Source of the DNA: Delftia acidovorans
GTDB lineage: Bacteria > Pseudomonadota > Gammaproteobacteria > Burkholderiales > Burkholderiaceae_C
Direction of reading: 5' to 3'
Assembly (NCBI GenBank): GCA_031286585.1
Contig: JAITUC010000052.1
Span: 45,122 to 109,121 of the forward strand
Length of the DNA: 64,000 nt
Positions 16,007-24,923 of this stretch are shown here, in pieces; the first letter of the stretch is position 1; each line of letters opens with the position of its first letter. A program made the position numbers and the translations under genes. The notes below the pieces were generated by a model. That model searched no databases and had not been told where the DNA came from. It saw only the letters and a program-made list of their open reading frames with translations.

Positions 16007-16984
16007 TCAGTCGAGCTTGAGGTTGCGTTCCTTGACCAGCCTGGCCCAGCGCGCCGTGTCTTCCTGCATGAAGCGCGCCAGCTCCTCGGGCGTGGTGGGC
16101 GCGGGCTCGGCGCCCTGCGCCTGCAGCGACCTGGCCACCTCACGGTCCTGCAGCGAACGCACCAGCGCGGCATTGACCTTGGCCACCACCGCAGGCGGCG
16201 TGCCGGTGGGCGCGAACAGCGCATACCAGATGTCGTATTCGAAGTCCTTGACGCCCGCCTCGGCCATGGTGGGCACCTGGGGCAGGGCACGCGAGCGCGT
16301 GGCGCTGGCCACGGCCAGCGGCGTGAGCTTGCCGGCCTTGATCTGCAGCACCACGCTGGGCACGGCATTGATGCCCAGCTGCACATGGCCGCCCACCAAT
16401 TCGTTGACGGCGGGCGCGCCGCCCTTGTAGGGGATCTGCAGCATGCGCGTGCCGGTGGCGGCCTGGAACATTTCCATGGACAGATGGCCCGGCGTGCCGT
16501 TGCCGCTGGAGCTGTAGTTCAGCGCGCCGGGGTTCTTGCGCGCCAGCGCCACCAGCTCCTGCACGGTGTGCACGTTGAGGCTGGGGTGCGTGGTGAGGAT
16601 GGGCACATTGATCAGCACCCGCCCCACGGGCACGAAGTCGCGCGAGGGGTTGTAGGACAGCTTGCTGGACAGCAGCGGCGCCGTCACCATGCCCGAGCCC
16701 GCGCCCAGCAGCAGGGTGTAGCCATCGGCCGGCGCGGAGGACACCAGCTGGAAGCCGTGCACGCCGGGGCGGTTGTCGATGACCACGGGCTGGCGCCACA
16801 GCTCGGACATCTTGCGGGCCACCACGCGCATGGCGGCATCGGCTGCGGCACCGGCGGGGAACGGCACGACGATGCGCACGGGCTTTTCGGGGAATTCGGC
16901 TGCGTGGCCGGACAGGGGTGTCAGGCCCAGCGTAAGGCACAGTGCCAGGCAGGCCAGGGACAGGAGGTGTGTGAAGCGATTCAT
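16007..16984 (-). CDS. Bug-type (tripartite tricarboxylate) periplasmic solute receptor
   Basis: A 325-residue exported binding protein. The signal peptide ends near GHAAEFP, followed at once by the family strand KPVRIVVPFPAGAAAD, and then the conserved blocks RPGVHGF, PYKGGAPAVNELVGG and GTPPAVVAKVNAAL. Bug proteins bind carboxylates or amides in the periplasm and often act without their own TctAB membrane pair, which is absent here. The ATG at 16984 gives a standard signal peptide; the open frame continues upstream without coding character. It sits between the porin and hydrolase genes in one direction, forming an uptake-and-degradation set. Confidence 0.92.
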   Translation of the reverse strand: MNRFTHLLSLACLALCLTLGLTPLSGHAAEFPEKPVRIVVPFPAGAAADAAMRVVARKMSELWRQPVVIDNRPGVHGFQLVSSAPADGYTLLLGAGSGMVTAPLLSSKLSYNPSRDFVPVGRVLINVPILTTHPSLNVHTVQELVALARKNPGALNYSSSGNGTPGHLSMEMFQAATGTRMLQIPYKGGAPAVNELVGGHVQLGINAVPSVVLQIKAGKLTPLAVASATRSRALPQVPTMAEAGVKDFEYDIWYALFAPTGTPPAVVAKVNAALVRSLQDREVARSLQAQGAEPAPTTPEELARFMQEDTARWARLVKERNLKLD

Positions 16985-17021
16985 GGGAGTTTCCGTTCTT
17001 GATGCAGGTAGCCCGGGGCCA

Positions 17022-18038
17022 TCAGAAGTCATGGCGCACGCCCGCGCCGATGGCGCGCACGGCCACGTTGGGGCGGCTGGAGTCCACGCCGTCGTGGTCC
17101 ACGAAGGCCTGCAGTTCGGTGCGCTTGGACAGCGCATAGGTATAGGCCAGCTGCTGGCGCCTGCGCTTGCCGGTCAGCGAGGTCTGCACGTCGCGTTGCA
17201 TCAGGTTGAGCACCACGGCGTGCGCGCCATGGCGCAGCCGCGTGCCGAGCATCCAGTAGTCCACGTCGGCGCGCGAGACGCCGGGCTTGTGGTTGAAGCG
17301 GTCGCGGCCCAACAGCACATAGGGCTCGATGGCACCCAGGCTGTAGCGCAGGCCCACCTGCCATTTGCTGTCGAACTCGTTGGCCAGCAGGCCCCCGGCG
17401 CGCGTGTCCTTGGCGTAGCCCAGGCCGGCCGTCCACGGGCCTGCGGCGTAGCTCAGGCCCAGGTCCAGCGATCTGGCGTCGTCCTCCAGCCCGGGGGCCT
17501 TGGCATCGCCGCGCAGGTAGTAGCGCGCACGGAACACCGTGCCGCCCCACGACGGGCTCTGGTAGCCCAGCGAATTGGAGGTGCGGTTGCGCGCATTGAG
17601 CATGGAGGTGCCGATGGCCGTGGCCCCCGCGTCATTGGCTGCGAACGAGGTGATGCCCGTGACCTGCGAGTACAGCGGCGAGCCCGTGGGATTGGCCGAG
17701 TCCAGCCGGCCCAGGGCCACCGTGCCCAGGCTGCCGCGCAGCGCCACATAGCTGTTGCGAAAGGCCGGCGTGGTCAGCGAGCCCGTGTCCGCATCCAGCC
17801 CCATCTCCATGCCGAACAGCGCCTGCAGGCCACCGCCCAGCTCCTCCTTGCCGCGAAAGCCCAGGCGCGAGGCGTTGTCGCGCTCTTCCATGGTGGAGCC
17901 GGCATTGCCGGTCTTGAGGTGGTTCACGGTCAGCCGGATCTGGCCGTAGACCTGCATGTCCTGCGCATGCGCGATCGAGTGGCCCAGGGCCGCGATGGAC
18001 AGGCTGCAGACGGCGGCAATGCTTGGCAGGGCCTTCAT
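17022..18038 (-). CDS. Gram-negative general porin
   Basis: A 338-residue outer-membrane porin of the betaproteobacterial trimeric type. It has a signal peptide (cut near AHAQD), alternating beta strands beginning MQVYGQIRLTVNHL, the RLGFRGKEELGGGLQALFGME block, the L3-like loop region, and a C-terminal strand ending in Phe (GAGVRHDF), the assembly signal. It is 37 bp upstream of the Bug gene and in the same direction, so it probably supplies outer-membrane passage for the same solute. It diverges from the LysR gene, which likely controls it. Confidence 0.93.
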   Translation of the reverse strand: MKALPSIAAVCSLSIAALGHSIAHAQDMQVYGQIRLTVNHLKTGNAGSTMEERDNASRLGFRGKEELGGGLQALFGMEMGLDADTGSLTTPAFRNSYVALRGSLGTVALGRLDSANPTGSPLYSQVTGITSFAANDAGATAIGTSMLNARNRTSNSLGYQSPSWGGTVFRARYYLRGDAKAPGLEDDARSLDLGLSYAAGPWTAGLGYAKDTRAGGLLANEFDSKWQVGLRYSLGAIEPYVLLGRDRFNHKPGVSRADVDYWMLGTRLRHGAHAVVLNLMQRDVQTSLTGKRRRQQLAYTYALSKRTELQAFVDHDGVDSSRPNVAVRAIGAGVRHDF

Positions 18039-18203
18039 GGAATCTTGCTCCTTGTGTTGTGCGTGTTCTGACGCCGCCGATTCTCAGGAGCCCCCGCATC
18101 CGCCACAACGGTATGACGGACGCGTATTACCCTATGCGATTCGTGATGCGCCGTGCGCGCCCCCGGCCGCGCTGCCATCATGCAAGCACCGCCTGTACAA
18201 CCC

Positions 18204-19121
18204 ATGAATTTCAAGCAACTCGAAGCCTTCCAGGCCATCATGCTCAGCGGCTCCACCACGGGTGCGGCCGAGCGCCTGGGGCTGTCCCAGCCCGGCATCA
18301 GCCGCCTGCTGGCCCAGTTGGAGCAGGACCTGGGCCTGCGGCTTTTCATCCGCGAAAAAGGCCGCCTCGTGCCCACGCAGGAGGCCGAGGCCCTGCTGCA
18401 CGACGCCCAGGTGCTCATGGATTCGGCCCAGTGCTTTCGCCGCCATGCCGAGCAGTTGCGGCTGGGCGGCTTCAAGCGCCGGCTGCTCAAGGTGGCCGTG
18501 CCCGGCACCCTGGCCACCTCGCTGATGCCGACCATTGCGCACCAGTTCATGCAGGCGCATCCCGACGTGGTGCTGGAAGTGCTGTCGGGCTCCTATACCG
18601 AGACCGAGCGGGCCCTGCTGAGCCGCGACGCCGACATCGGCCTGGTGCGCCTGCCCATGACCATGCCCGGCCTGCGCACGCGGGCCTGCCTGGAGTCCGA
18701 GGCCGTCTGCATCATGCCCGCCGGCCATGCGCTGGAGGCGCTGGACGAGGTGACGCCGCAGGACCTGGTGGACGCCCCGCTGATCCTGCTGGGCCGCCAG
18801 CGCGAGATACGCCAGGAGATCGACATGGCCTTCCGCCATGCGCGCGTGCAGCCGCGCGTGGCCGTGGAGGTGCATTCCGTGGGCGAGGCCTGCGCCCATG
18901 TGGCGCAGGGGCTGGGCGTGTCCATGGTGAACGGCCTGCTGGCCAGCTACTGCCAGCCCGGCGCCCTGTCCAGCCGCCCGTTCAGGCCGCGCATCCGCTA
19001 CCAGCTGGCCCTGGTCTCGCTGGAGGCGGCGGTGCCCTCACCCCTGCAGGACACGCTGATCGCCCTGCTGGTCCAGGCCATCGTGGCCACCGGGCATGCC
19101 ACCCAGGCGATGCCCCGGTGA
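18204..19121 (+). CDS. LysR-type transcriptional regulator
   Basis: A 305-residue LysR protein. The winged helix-turn-helix is MNFKQLEAFQAIMLSGSTTGAAERLGLSQPGISRLLAQLEQDLG (described by its ends only: starts MNFKQLEAF, recognition helix QPGISRLLAQLE). The ligand-binding domain follows. ATG 18204 fits the family N-terminus; an ATG at 18180 would add eight residues and neither has a clear ribosome binding site. It diverges from the porin/Bug/hydrolase operon, and LysR proteins usually regulate the divergent unit in response to its substrate. An imperfect dyad lies at about 18119-18137 in the shared promoter region. Confidence 0.9.
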   Translation: MNFKQLEAFQAIMLSGSTTGAAERLGLSQPGISRLLAQLEQDLGLRLFIREKGRLVPTQEAEALLHDAQVLMDSAQCFRRHAEQLRLGGFKRRLLKVAVPGTLATSLMPTIAHQFMQAHPDVVLEVLSGSYTETERALLSRDADIGLVRLPMTMPGLRTRACLESEAVCIMPAGHALEALDEVTPQDLVDAPLILLGRQREIRQEIDMAFRHARVQPRVAVEVHSVGEACAHVAQGLGVSMVNGLLASYCQPGALSSRPFRPRIRYQLALVSLEAAVPSPLQDTLIALLVQAIVATGHATQAMPR

Positions 19122-19145
19122 GGCCCGGGCGCGCTCAGCGCATCC

Positions 19146-19889
19146 TCAGTGCATCCAGCGCTGGTGCAGCCAGCGGGCCGCATGGTCCAGCGCATAGCCC
19201 AGGGCGCCGATCAGCACCACGGCAGCCATCAACTCCGAATACGCCAGGCGGTCGCGCGTGTCGAGGATGAAGTAGCCCAGGCCGGCCGATACGCCCAGCA
19301 TTTCTGCGGGCACCAGCACGATCCAGATGATGCCGATGGCCAGGCGCACGCCCGTGAGGATCTGGGCCGTGATGCCGGGCAGCACCACGCGCAGCACGGT
19401 CTCGGTGCGCGTGGCCGACAGGCTGCGCGCCAGCAGCAGCCAGTTGCGGTCCAGCTGGGCCACGCCGGCCGCCGTGCTCAGCAGGATGGGCCAGACGGCG
19501 GCGAAGGCCAGCAGGAAGTACACGGGCGCGTCGCCCACGCCCAGCACCATCACGGCAATCGGCATCCACGACAGCGGCGAGATCATGCGCAGGAACTGGA
19601 ACACGGGCGAGAACGCCCGCGAGAACCCGCGCGACAGGCCCACCAGCACGCCCAGCGGCACGCCGACCACGAAGGCCAGCAGCAGGCCCACGGCCACGCG
19701 CTGCAGGCTCAGCAGGGTGTGCATCCAGATGTCGGCGCCCGTCAGCAACTGGCCCAGCGCCTGCAGGGAAGGCCAGGGTGCAAAGGCCGCAGCCACGGGC
19801 GTGCTGCGCGCCAGCAGCGCGCCGCCCCCCCACCACAGGGCCAGGACCAGGGCCGCGCCCAGCAGCGGCAATCCAATACGTCGCAACAC
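19146..19889 (-). CDS. ABC transporter permease (NitT/TauT type)
   Basis: A 247-residue permease with about six membrane spans and the family coupling loop (the EAA-like region, LARSLSATRTETVLRVVLPGITAQILTG, with the conserved Gly). Relatives are SsuC, TauC and the nitrate permeases. The GTG at 19889 is proposed as start because it lies 5 bp after the stop of the binding-protein gene and yields a normal length; a TTG follows at 19886. The frame is open far upstream only because of overlap with that gene. It is the last gene of the five-gene operon. Confidence 0.87.
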   Translation of the reverse strand: MLRRIGLPLLGAALVLALWWGGGALLARSTPVAAAFAPWPSLQALGQLLTGADIWMHTLLSLQRVAVGLLLAFVVGVPLGVLVGLSRGFSRAFSPVFQFLRMISPLSWMPIAVMVLGVGDAPVYFLLAFAAVWPILLSTAAGVAQLDRNWLLLARSLSATRTETVLRVVLPGITAQILTGVRLAIGIIWIVLVPAEMLGVSAGLGYFILDTRDRLAYSELMAAVVLIGALGYALDHAARWLHQRWMH

Positions 19890-19894
19890 CTGGC

Positions 19895-21136
19895 TCAGAC
19901 CACGATGGTTTCGCGGCGCGAGAAATCGGCCGGAATGCCGAAGACCTGCGGGCCGCCCACGGCCTGGATGGCCTTGCGCACGAAGCGGTCGTCCACCAGG
20001 TCGGTGGCCGCGAACCTGGGCTCCAGCTTGTCGAGGAAGCGCGTGTCCCCCTCGACCTTGGTGGCCTTGATGGCGCGCACCAGCTGCTCGGTGTACGAGG
20101 GATAGGGATAGGGCTGGAAGTCGATGCGCCGCTGGTGCCAGCCCTTGTTGACGACCACGCCGCTGGCCTCGTAGCTGGCGTAGTCGGTGGCGGCCAGCAC
20201 CTTGGACAGCGTCTGCTGAGGATGGGGCGTGTAGCGGCGCTCGCCCGTGCTGGACAGCAGGCGCGCGGCGGCCAGGCGGTTGTCGCGTGTCCACAGCTGG
20301 GCCTTGACCACGGCATTGGTCACGCGCTGCGCCCATTCGGGCCTGTCGGCGATATCGCGCTCGGCCAGGAAGGTGACGCAGCAGGCGTGGTCCTTCCAGA
20401 CATCGCCCGAGAAGCGCAGCATCTTGCCCACGCCTGCGATCTCGGCGGCGGCATTGAAGGGCTCGGCCACGATGAAGCCCGCGATGGACTTGCCGGCCAG
20501 AGCCGAGACCATTTCGGCCGGCGCCAGCACGACGAGGTTGACCTCGTTGGCCGCAATGGCACCGCCGCGCGCGCGGGTCACGGCCGTGAGGCCGGCCTTG
20601 CGCAGCACGTCCTGCAGCAGGATGTTGTGGATGGAGTACCAGAACGGGATCGCCACGGTCTTGCCGCCCAGGTCCTGCACCTTCTGGATCTCGGGCAGCA
20701 CGGTCAGGCCCGAGCCGTTGACGTGGTTCCAGGCCACGATCTTGGCGGGGAACTTCGCGCCGTAGCGCACCCACAGCGTGGAGGGCGTGAGCAGGTGGAT
20801 GACGTTGACCTGGCCCGAGACGAAGGCCTCGACGATCTGGGCCCAGGAGCGGAACAGGCGCGGCGCCTCGGCCTTGAGGCCTTCGGCCTCGAACAGGCCG
20901 TTGCCATGGGCCACCAGCAGCGGCGTGGCGTCGGTGATGGGCAGGTAGCCGATCTTCACGGGCTGGTCATCGCCCTTGAAGGCCTGGGCGCGCGCATCGC
21001 CTGCGGCCAGCAGCGGCGCGGCCACCGAGGCCGTGGCCAGCGCGCCCAGGCGCAGCATGTCGCGCCGCGTGAGGCCGCAGCCGCAGTCCGACGAGGCGCA
21101 GATGTGGGTGTAGGAGGGGTGGTCCTGGAAGCTCAT
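19895..21136 (-). CDS. ABC substrate-binding protein (NrtA/SsuA-like) with Tat leader
   Basis: A 413-residue periplasmic binding protein of the NMT1/NrtA-like group. A twin-arginine signal is visible (LTRRDMLRLG, R24-R25, then a hydrophobic stretch to ARAQA). The leader is preceded by an unusual Cys-rich segment (C13, C18, C20 in HICASSDCGCG). The mature part starts with VKIGYLPITDATPLLVAHG, where ligand contacts lie in this family. Relatives bind nitrate, sulfonates, bicarbonate or pyrimidine precursors, so the ligand cannot be named. An AAAGG ribosome binding site precedes the ATG at 21136. The ATPase gene lies 77 bp upstream and the permease follows. Confidence 0.9.
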   Translation of the reverse strand: MSFQDHPSYTHICASSDCGCGLTRRDMLRLGALATASVAAPLLAAGDARAQAFKGDDQPVKIGYLPITDATPLLVAHGNGLFEAEGLKAEAPRLFRSWAQIVEAFVSGQVNVIHLLTPSTLWVRYGAKFPAKIVAWNHVNGSGLTVLPEIQKVQDLGGKTVAIPFWYSIHNILLQDVLRKAGLTAVTRARGGAIAANEVNLVVLAPAEMVSALAGKSIAGFIVAEPFNAAAEIAGVGKMLRFSGDVWKDHACCVTFLAERDIADRPEWAQRVTNAVVKAQLWTRDNRLAAARLLSSTGERRYTPHPQQTLSKVLAATDYASYEASGVVVNKGWHQRRIDFQPYPYPSYTEQLVRAIKATKVEGDTRFLDKLEPRFAATDLVDDRFVRKAIQAVGGPQVFGIPADFSRRETIVV

Positions 21137-21213
21137 GCGAAAGACCTTTCAGAAGAGCGTGGTTGAAGTCTGTAGAACGAGTGATCGGCAGGCAGGAAGG
21201 CAGGCGAGGCAGA

Positions 21214-22029
21214 TCAGGCCTGGGCCGCATGGCGCACGCCGTGCAGGGCCGAGAGAATGTCCAGCCGCAGCGCGGTCACGGCGGCAGCCTGGTCCTCGCG
21301 CGGGCGCTCTATGTCCACGCGCCATTCGCGCACGATGTGGCCGGGCCGCCCGCCCATCAGCAGGATGCGGTCGCCCACGAGGATGGCCTCGTCGATGTCA
21401 TGCGTGACCAGCAGCGCGGCCGTGTGCCAGCGGTGGACCACGTCCACCATCAGCTCCTGCATCTCGGCGCGCGTGATGGCGTCCAGGGCCGAGAACGGCT
21501 CGTCGGCCAGCAGCAGCTGCGGCTCGCGCGCCAGGGCGCGCGCCAGGGCCACGCGCTGTGCCATGCCGCCCGACAGCTGCGAGGGGTAGAGCGCGCCGCT
21601 GCCGCCCAGGCCCACGGCCTGCAGCGCCTGTTCCACGCGCTGGCTGCGGGCCTCCTGCTCCAGCTTCGGCTGGCGCGCGAAGTCCAGGCCGAAGCCCACG
21701 TTGCGCCGCGCGTCCAGCCAGGGCAGCAGGCTGGGCTGCTGGAACACGAAGCCCGCGCGCGGGTGCGGCGCGGTCAGCGGCTGGCCGAGGAACTGGAGCT
21801 CGCCCCGGCTCCAGGCGCCGCCGTCCGGCGATTCGAGGCCGCCGAGCACGCGCAGCAGCGAGGACTTGCCGCAGCCGCTGCCGCCGAGCAGGCAGACGAT
21901 TTCGCGCGGGGCAATGCTCAGGGAGATGTCCTCGAACACGGCCTTGCCGGGCGCATAGCCAAAGCCCGCGCCGCGTGCCTGCAGCACGGGCGCGGGAGCG
22001 TCAGGGGAGAAAGCTTCCGTCTGGGTCAT
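21214..22029 (-). CDS. ABC importer ATP-binding subunit (SsuB/TauB type)
   Basis: A 271-residue ATPase. Walker A is GGSGCGKSS (49-57), the signature is LSGGMAQRVALARAL, Walker B is LLLADEPFSALD and the switch is THDIDEA. These features fit the nitrate/sulfonate/taurine importer group that pairs with the permease and binding protein downstream. ATG 22029 overlaps the stop of the flavoenzyme gene as ATGA (22026-22029), so the enzyme and transporter are translated as one unit. The upstream in-frame ATG at 22122 would lie inside that gene and was rejected. Confidence 0.92.
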   Translation of the reverse strand: MTQTEAFSPDAPAPVLQARGAGFGYAPGKAVFEDISLSIAPREIVCLLGGSGCGKSSLLRVLGGLESPDGGAWSRGELQFLGQPLTAPHPRAGFVFQQPSLLPWLDARRNVGFGLDFARQPKLEQEARSQRVEQALQAVGLGGSGALYPSQLSGGMAQRVALARALAREPQLLLADEPFSALDAITRAEMQELMVDVVHRWHTAALLVTHDIDEAILVGDRILLMGGRPGHIVREWRVDIERPREDQAAAVTALRLDILSALHGVRHAAQA

Positions 22030-23123
22030 GAACTGGTGGTTGCCAGGGCCGCGCCAGCCAGCGCACCCTGTAGCTGCGTGACGCTGGGCGTCACGATGGG
22101 GATGAAGGCCGCCTCGCGCCAACGGCGCGCAAATCCCAGCGGCTGGTCGCGATGATAAGCGCGCCCGCCGCTGGCGTGCAGCTCCAGCTGCAGGGACTGC
22201 TGCACGATGTCGTTCAATTCCAGGCGCAGGCGGAACAGGGCTTGAGGCCGGTCAAGAAAACGCCCATCGGACAGGCCCGCATGCAGCGTGGCCGTGGCCA
22301 GCTCCAGCGCCCGGTGCTGCTGCTGCAGCGGGCCGGCCAGCACATCGCGCCCGGCGCCGGCACGGGCCGAGGCCGCCGCCAGCGAGGCGCGCGCCAGGCC
22401 GATGCACAGCCCCAGCTGCAGGCCCATGAAGGCGGGCCGCACGCGCGGCAGGAAATGGTTGGCGTCGGCATGGATCACATCGGCCGGACCGATCTGCAGC
22501 CCCTCGATGGACAGCGCCGCCGTATGGCTGCCGCGCAGCGCGATCAGGTCCAGGTCGGCGCTGCGCTGCAGGCCCGCCGCATCGCCGGGCAGCGCGGCCA
22601 CGAAGGGCCTGGCGCCATCGCTGCGCGAGATGGCGACGGCCACCACGAAGCGCCCCGGCGGCACCAGGTTGGTGGCCCAGGGCACGCGCCCGCGCAGTGC
22701 AAGGTCGTCGGCGCTGTCGGCGCCGACATCGCCGACGGGAGCGGCCTCGACCTGCAGGGCCTCGATGCCGCCCAGGTACTTCATGGCGTTGGACAGGCCC
22801 GTGGCGCCCGCCTGCGTGCCCTGCAGCAGGCACGGCAGCCAGCGCTGGCGCAGCGCCGCGTTGGGCGACTGCAGCAGGTATTCGACAAAGGCGCGCTGCG
22901 CCCAGAACACGAAGCCCGCCGTCAGCGAATGCCCGGCCACGTCGGCAATGGCCTCCAGCGCATCGCCCAGGCTGCCGCCCTGCCCGCCCTCGGCCACGGG
23001 CACACCCAGGCCGAACAGGCCGTGCTGCGCCAGCCGGGGCAGCACTTCGTGCGCATGCGCGGGGCCTTCATCCAGGGAGTCGGCATGGGCGTCCAGCCAC
23101 TGCCGCAGCGCATCAGCCAGCAT
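22026..23123 (-). CDS. Acyl-CoA dehydrogenase family flavoprotein
   Basis: A 365-residue protein with the acyl-CoA dehydrogenase fold: an N-terminal helical domain (QHGLFGLGVPVAEGGQGG), a middle beta domain (TGLSNAMKYLGG, then VPWATNLVPPGRFVVAVA) and a C-terminal four-helix domain (LGLCIGLARASLAAA, QLELHASGGRAYHRDQPL). The catalytic Glu of true fatty-acid dehydrogenases is not evident. Proteins of this branch include flavin-dependent monooxygenase-like enzymes such as SfnB and DszC that act on organosulfur compounds. Its operon with an ABC importer of the sulfonate type fits such a role, but that is inference. The ATG at 23123 overlaps the upstream gene by 11 bp. Confidence 0.82.
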   Translation of the reverse strand: MLADALRQWLDAHADSLDEGPAHAHEVLPRLAQHGLFGLGVPVAEGGQGGSLGDALEAIADVAGHSLTAGFVFWAQRAFVEYLLQSPNAALRQRWLPCLLQGTQAGATGLSNAMKYLGGIEALQVEAAPVGDVGADSADDLALRGRVPWATNLVPPGRFVVAVAISRSDGARPFVAALPGDAAGLQRSADLDLIALRGSHTAALSIEGLQIGPADVIHADANHFLPRVRPAFMGLQLGLCIGLARASLAAASARAGAGRDVLAGPLQQQHRALELATATLHAGLSDGRFLDRPQALFRLRLELNDIVQQSLQLELHASGGRAYHRDQPLGFARRWREAAFIPIVTPSVTQLQGALAGAALATTSS

Positions 23124-23697
23124 GTGCGTTCTCCTGCGGTTGTCGGAACTGTTCGGGCAGATAGGGCTGCAGTTGCGGGTTGACGGGGCTTTGCGCCAGG
23201 CTGTTGGCAAAGTTGCACAGCGTGGCCAGGCTGATGCCCAGCACCACCTCCAGCGCCTGCTGCTCGCTCAGGCCGGCCGCATGGAAGGCGGCCAGGGCCT
23301 CGTCGGCGACCGCGCCGCGCGTGGCGATCACGGCTTCGGCAAAGCGGCGCACGGCGTCCAGGCGCGGCTGGCCCGTGTCGCGGCCGTCCTGCAGCGCCAC
23401 CACCTCGGCCTGCGTCAGGCCGGCCTGCTTGAAGGCCAGCTTGGTGTGGCCGGCCACGCAGAAGTCGCAGCCATGGATGCGCGCCGCCGTGATCTGCACC
23501 ACCTCGCGCTCGGCCAGCGTGAGCTGGGCGCGCGCGTTGATCTGGCCCACGGTCACATAGGTCTCCAGCGCCTGGGGCGAGTTGGCCAGGATGGCGATCA
23601 GGTTGGGCAGGAATCCGTTGCCGGCCAGGGCGCGCTCCACGAAGGGGCGGCTGGCTTCAGGGGCGGTTTGCGGGGTGTGCAGGGTCAGGCGTGCCAT
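23113..23697 (-). CDS. Carboxymuconolactone decarboxylase/AhpD-like protein
   Basis: A 194-residue all-helical protein of the CMD/AhpD family. The redox motif is present: C77-D-F-C80 with H84 (GCDFCVAGHTK), preceded by the usual helix (LTLAEREVVQITAARIHG). AhpD-type members are thiol peroxidases or reductase partners; CMD-type members act on lactones. The CxxC plus His favours the AhpD type. ATG 23697 begins at MARLTLHTPQTAP, a normal family start. It is the first gene of the five-gene operon with the flavoprotein and the ABC importer, and may protect or reduce that flavoenzyme; this is inference. Confidence 0.87.
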   Translation of the reverse strand: MARLTLHTPQTAPEASRPFVERALAGNGFLPNLIAILANSPQALETYVTVGQINARAQLTLAEREVVQITAARIHGCDFCVAGHTKLAFKQAGLTQAEVVALQDGRDTGQPRLDAVRRFAEAVIATRGAVADEALAAFHAAGLSEQQALEVVLGISLATLCNFANSLAQSPVNPQLQPYLPEQFRQPQENAHAG

Positions 23698-23827
23698 GGT
23701 GCTTTGCAGGAATGAAGGAATGCCTTCATGATCGGCCGCGCCCCCCTTGCCATCAATGCCGCCGCGTCGCGGATTTATGCCCGAACGTGTCAACCCGCAG
23801 GCGGATGCAGCGGGCCCGGATGGCGGC

Positions 23828-24769
23828 TCAGCAGCATCGGGCCTGCGCGCGCTGCCAGGCGCCGGGCTGCTCGCCCATCACGCGCTTGAAGGCGCGCGAG
23901 AAAGCCGCATAGGACTCGTAGCCCACGGCCTCGGCCACCTGGCCGATGGCCTCGCCCTGGGCCAGCCGGCGTGCCGCCAGCTGCATGCGCAGCAGCAGCA
24001 GGAATTGCTGGGGCGGCTGGCCGCAGGCCTCGGCAAACTGCCGAAAGAACGTGGCGCGCGACAGGCACACGCGCGCGGCCATGTCGGCCACGCTCCAGTT
24101 GCGGGCCGGGTCGCGCAGCAGCTCGGCCACCAGCGGCGCAAAGCCCGGCCGGCGCAGCAGGCTCCAGATGCCGCGCGCCCGCGCATCGCCATGCGCCAGC
24201 TGGCGCAGGCCGTAGAAGAACAGCAGGCCCACCAGCCGGTCCATCACGGCCGAGGGCTCGGTGCCCGTGCGCAGCGCCTCGGCGCGCATCAGGTCGAACA
24301 GCATGGAGGCACCGCTCATCGCATGGTCGTCGCCGCGCAGCACCAGATGGTCGGGGAAGGCATCGACCAGCAGGCCGCGCATCGGCCCCTCGAAGGTGAA
24401 GAAGCCGCAGGCCAGCGCCGTCTCTCCTATGCCGGCATCACCCGTGGCGGCGCGCATGGCCTGCGGGGCGCAGGCCATGTCCGGGTCGGCATAGGGCGAG
24501 ATGAAATGCGGCACGTCGCGCGAGAGGAACACGCCGTCGCGCGGCTGCAGCTCCACCGAGGGCCGGCCCGGCAGGTGCAGCCAGCAGCGGCCGTCCAGGA
24601 TCAGGTGAAAGCTGGCCCGCGCGCGCCCCGCCGTGGAGGCCCGCCAGCGCCCGCAGTACTGCCCCACATGGAACACGCTGGCGCGCCATTGCAGGCCGTT
24701 GAGCAGGCCGTCGATGACGCGATCGACCTGCGCTTCGGCCGCGCTGTCGAGGACGGGGTCGGGTAGCAC
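23828..24769 (-). CDS. AraC family transcriptional regulator (cupin_6 type)
   Basis: A protein of about 313 residues with an N-terminal cupin-like domain (from WRASVFHVGQYCGRW to the PHFISP segment) and a C-terminal double helix-turn-helix (WSVADMAARVCLSRATFFRQF, then IGQVAEAVGYESYAAFSRAFKR and GEQPGAWQ). The start is uncertain: a GTG at 24769 begins just before the first family segment, while an ATG at 24886 would add 39 residues without resemblance to the family. It precedes the five-gene ABC/flavoenzyme operon in the same direction with about 130 bp between, so it may control it. Confidence 0.8.
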   Translation of the reverse strand: MLPDPVLDSAAEAQVDRVIDGLLNGLQWRASVFHVGQYCGRWRASTAGRARASFHLILDGRCWLHLPGRPSVELQPRDGVFLSRDVPHFISPYADPDMACAPQAMRAATGDAGIGETALACGFFTFEGPMRGLLVDAFPDHLVLRGDDHAMSGASMLFDLMRAEALRTGTEPSAVMDRLVGLLFFYGLRQLAHGDARARGIWSLLRRPGFAPLVAELLRDPARNWSVADMAARVCLSRATFFRQFAEACGQPPQQFLLLLRMQLAARRLAQGEAIGQVAEAVGYESYAAFSRAFKRVMGEQPGAWQRAQARCC

Positions 24770-24923
24770 GGTGGTACAGGCAAGGCAGTGGAGGGAATGC
24801 GGCCGGCCAGTATCGCCACGATGCAGGCGCGGGGGAACGAATCTTTGGGCATATGCTTGTGCCGCAATCGATATCTGGATCTGCATCCAAGTCCGCCCGG
24901 CCCGACATTGGTCCGGTCGTGCC

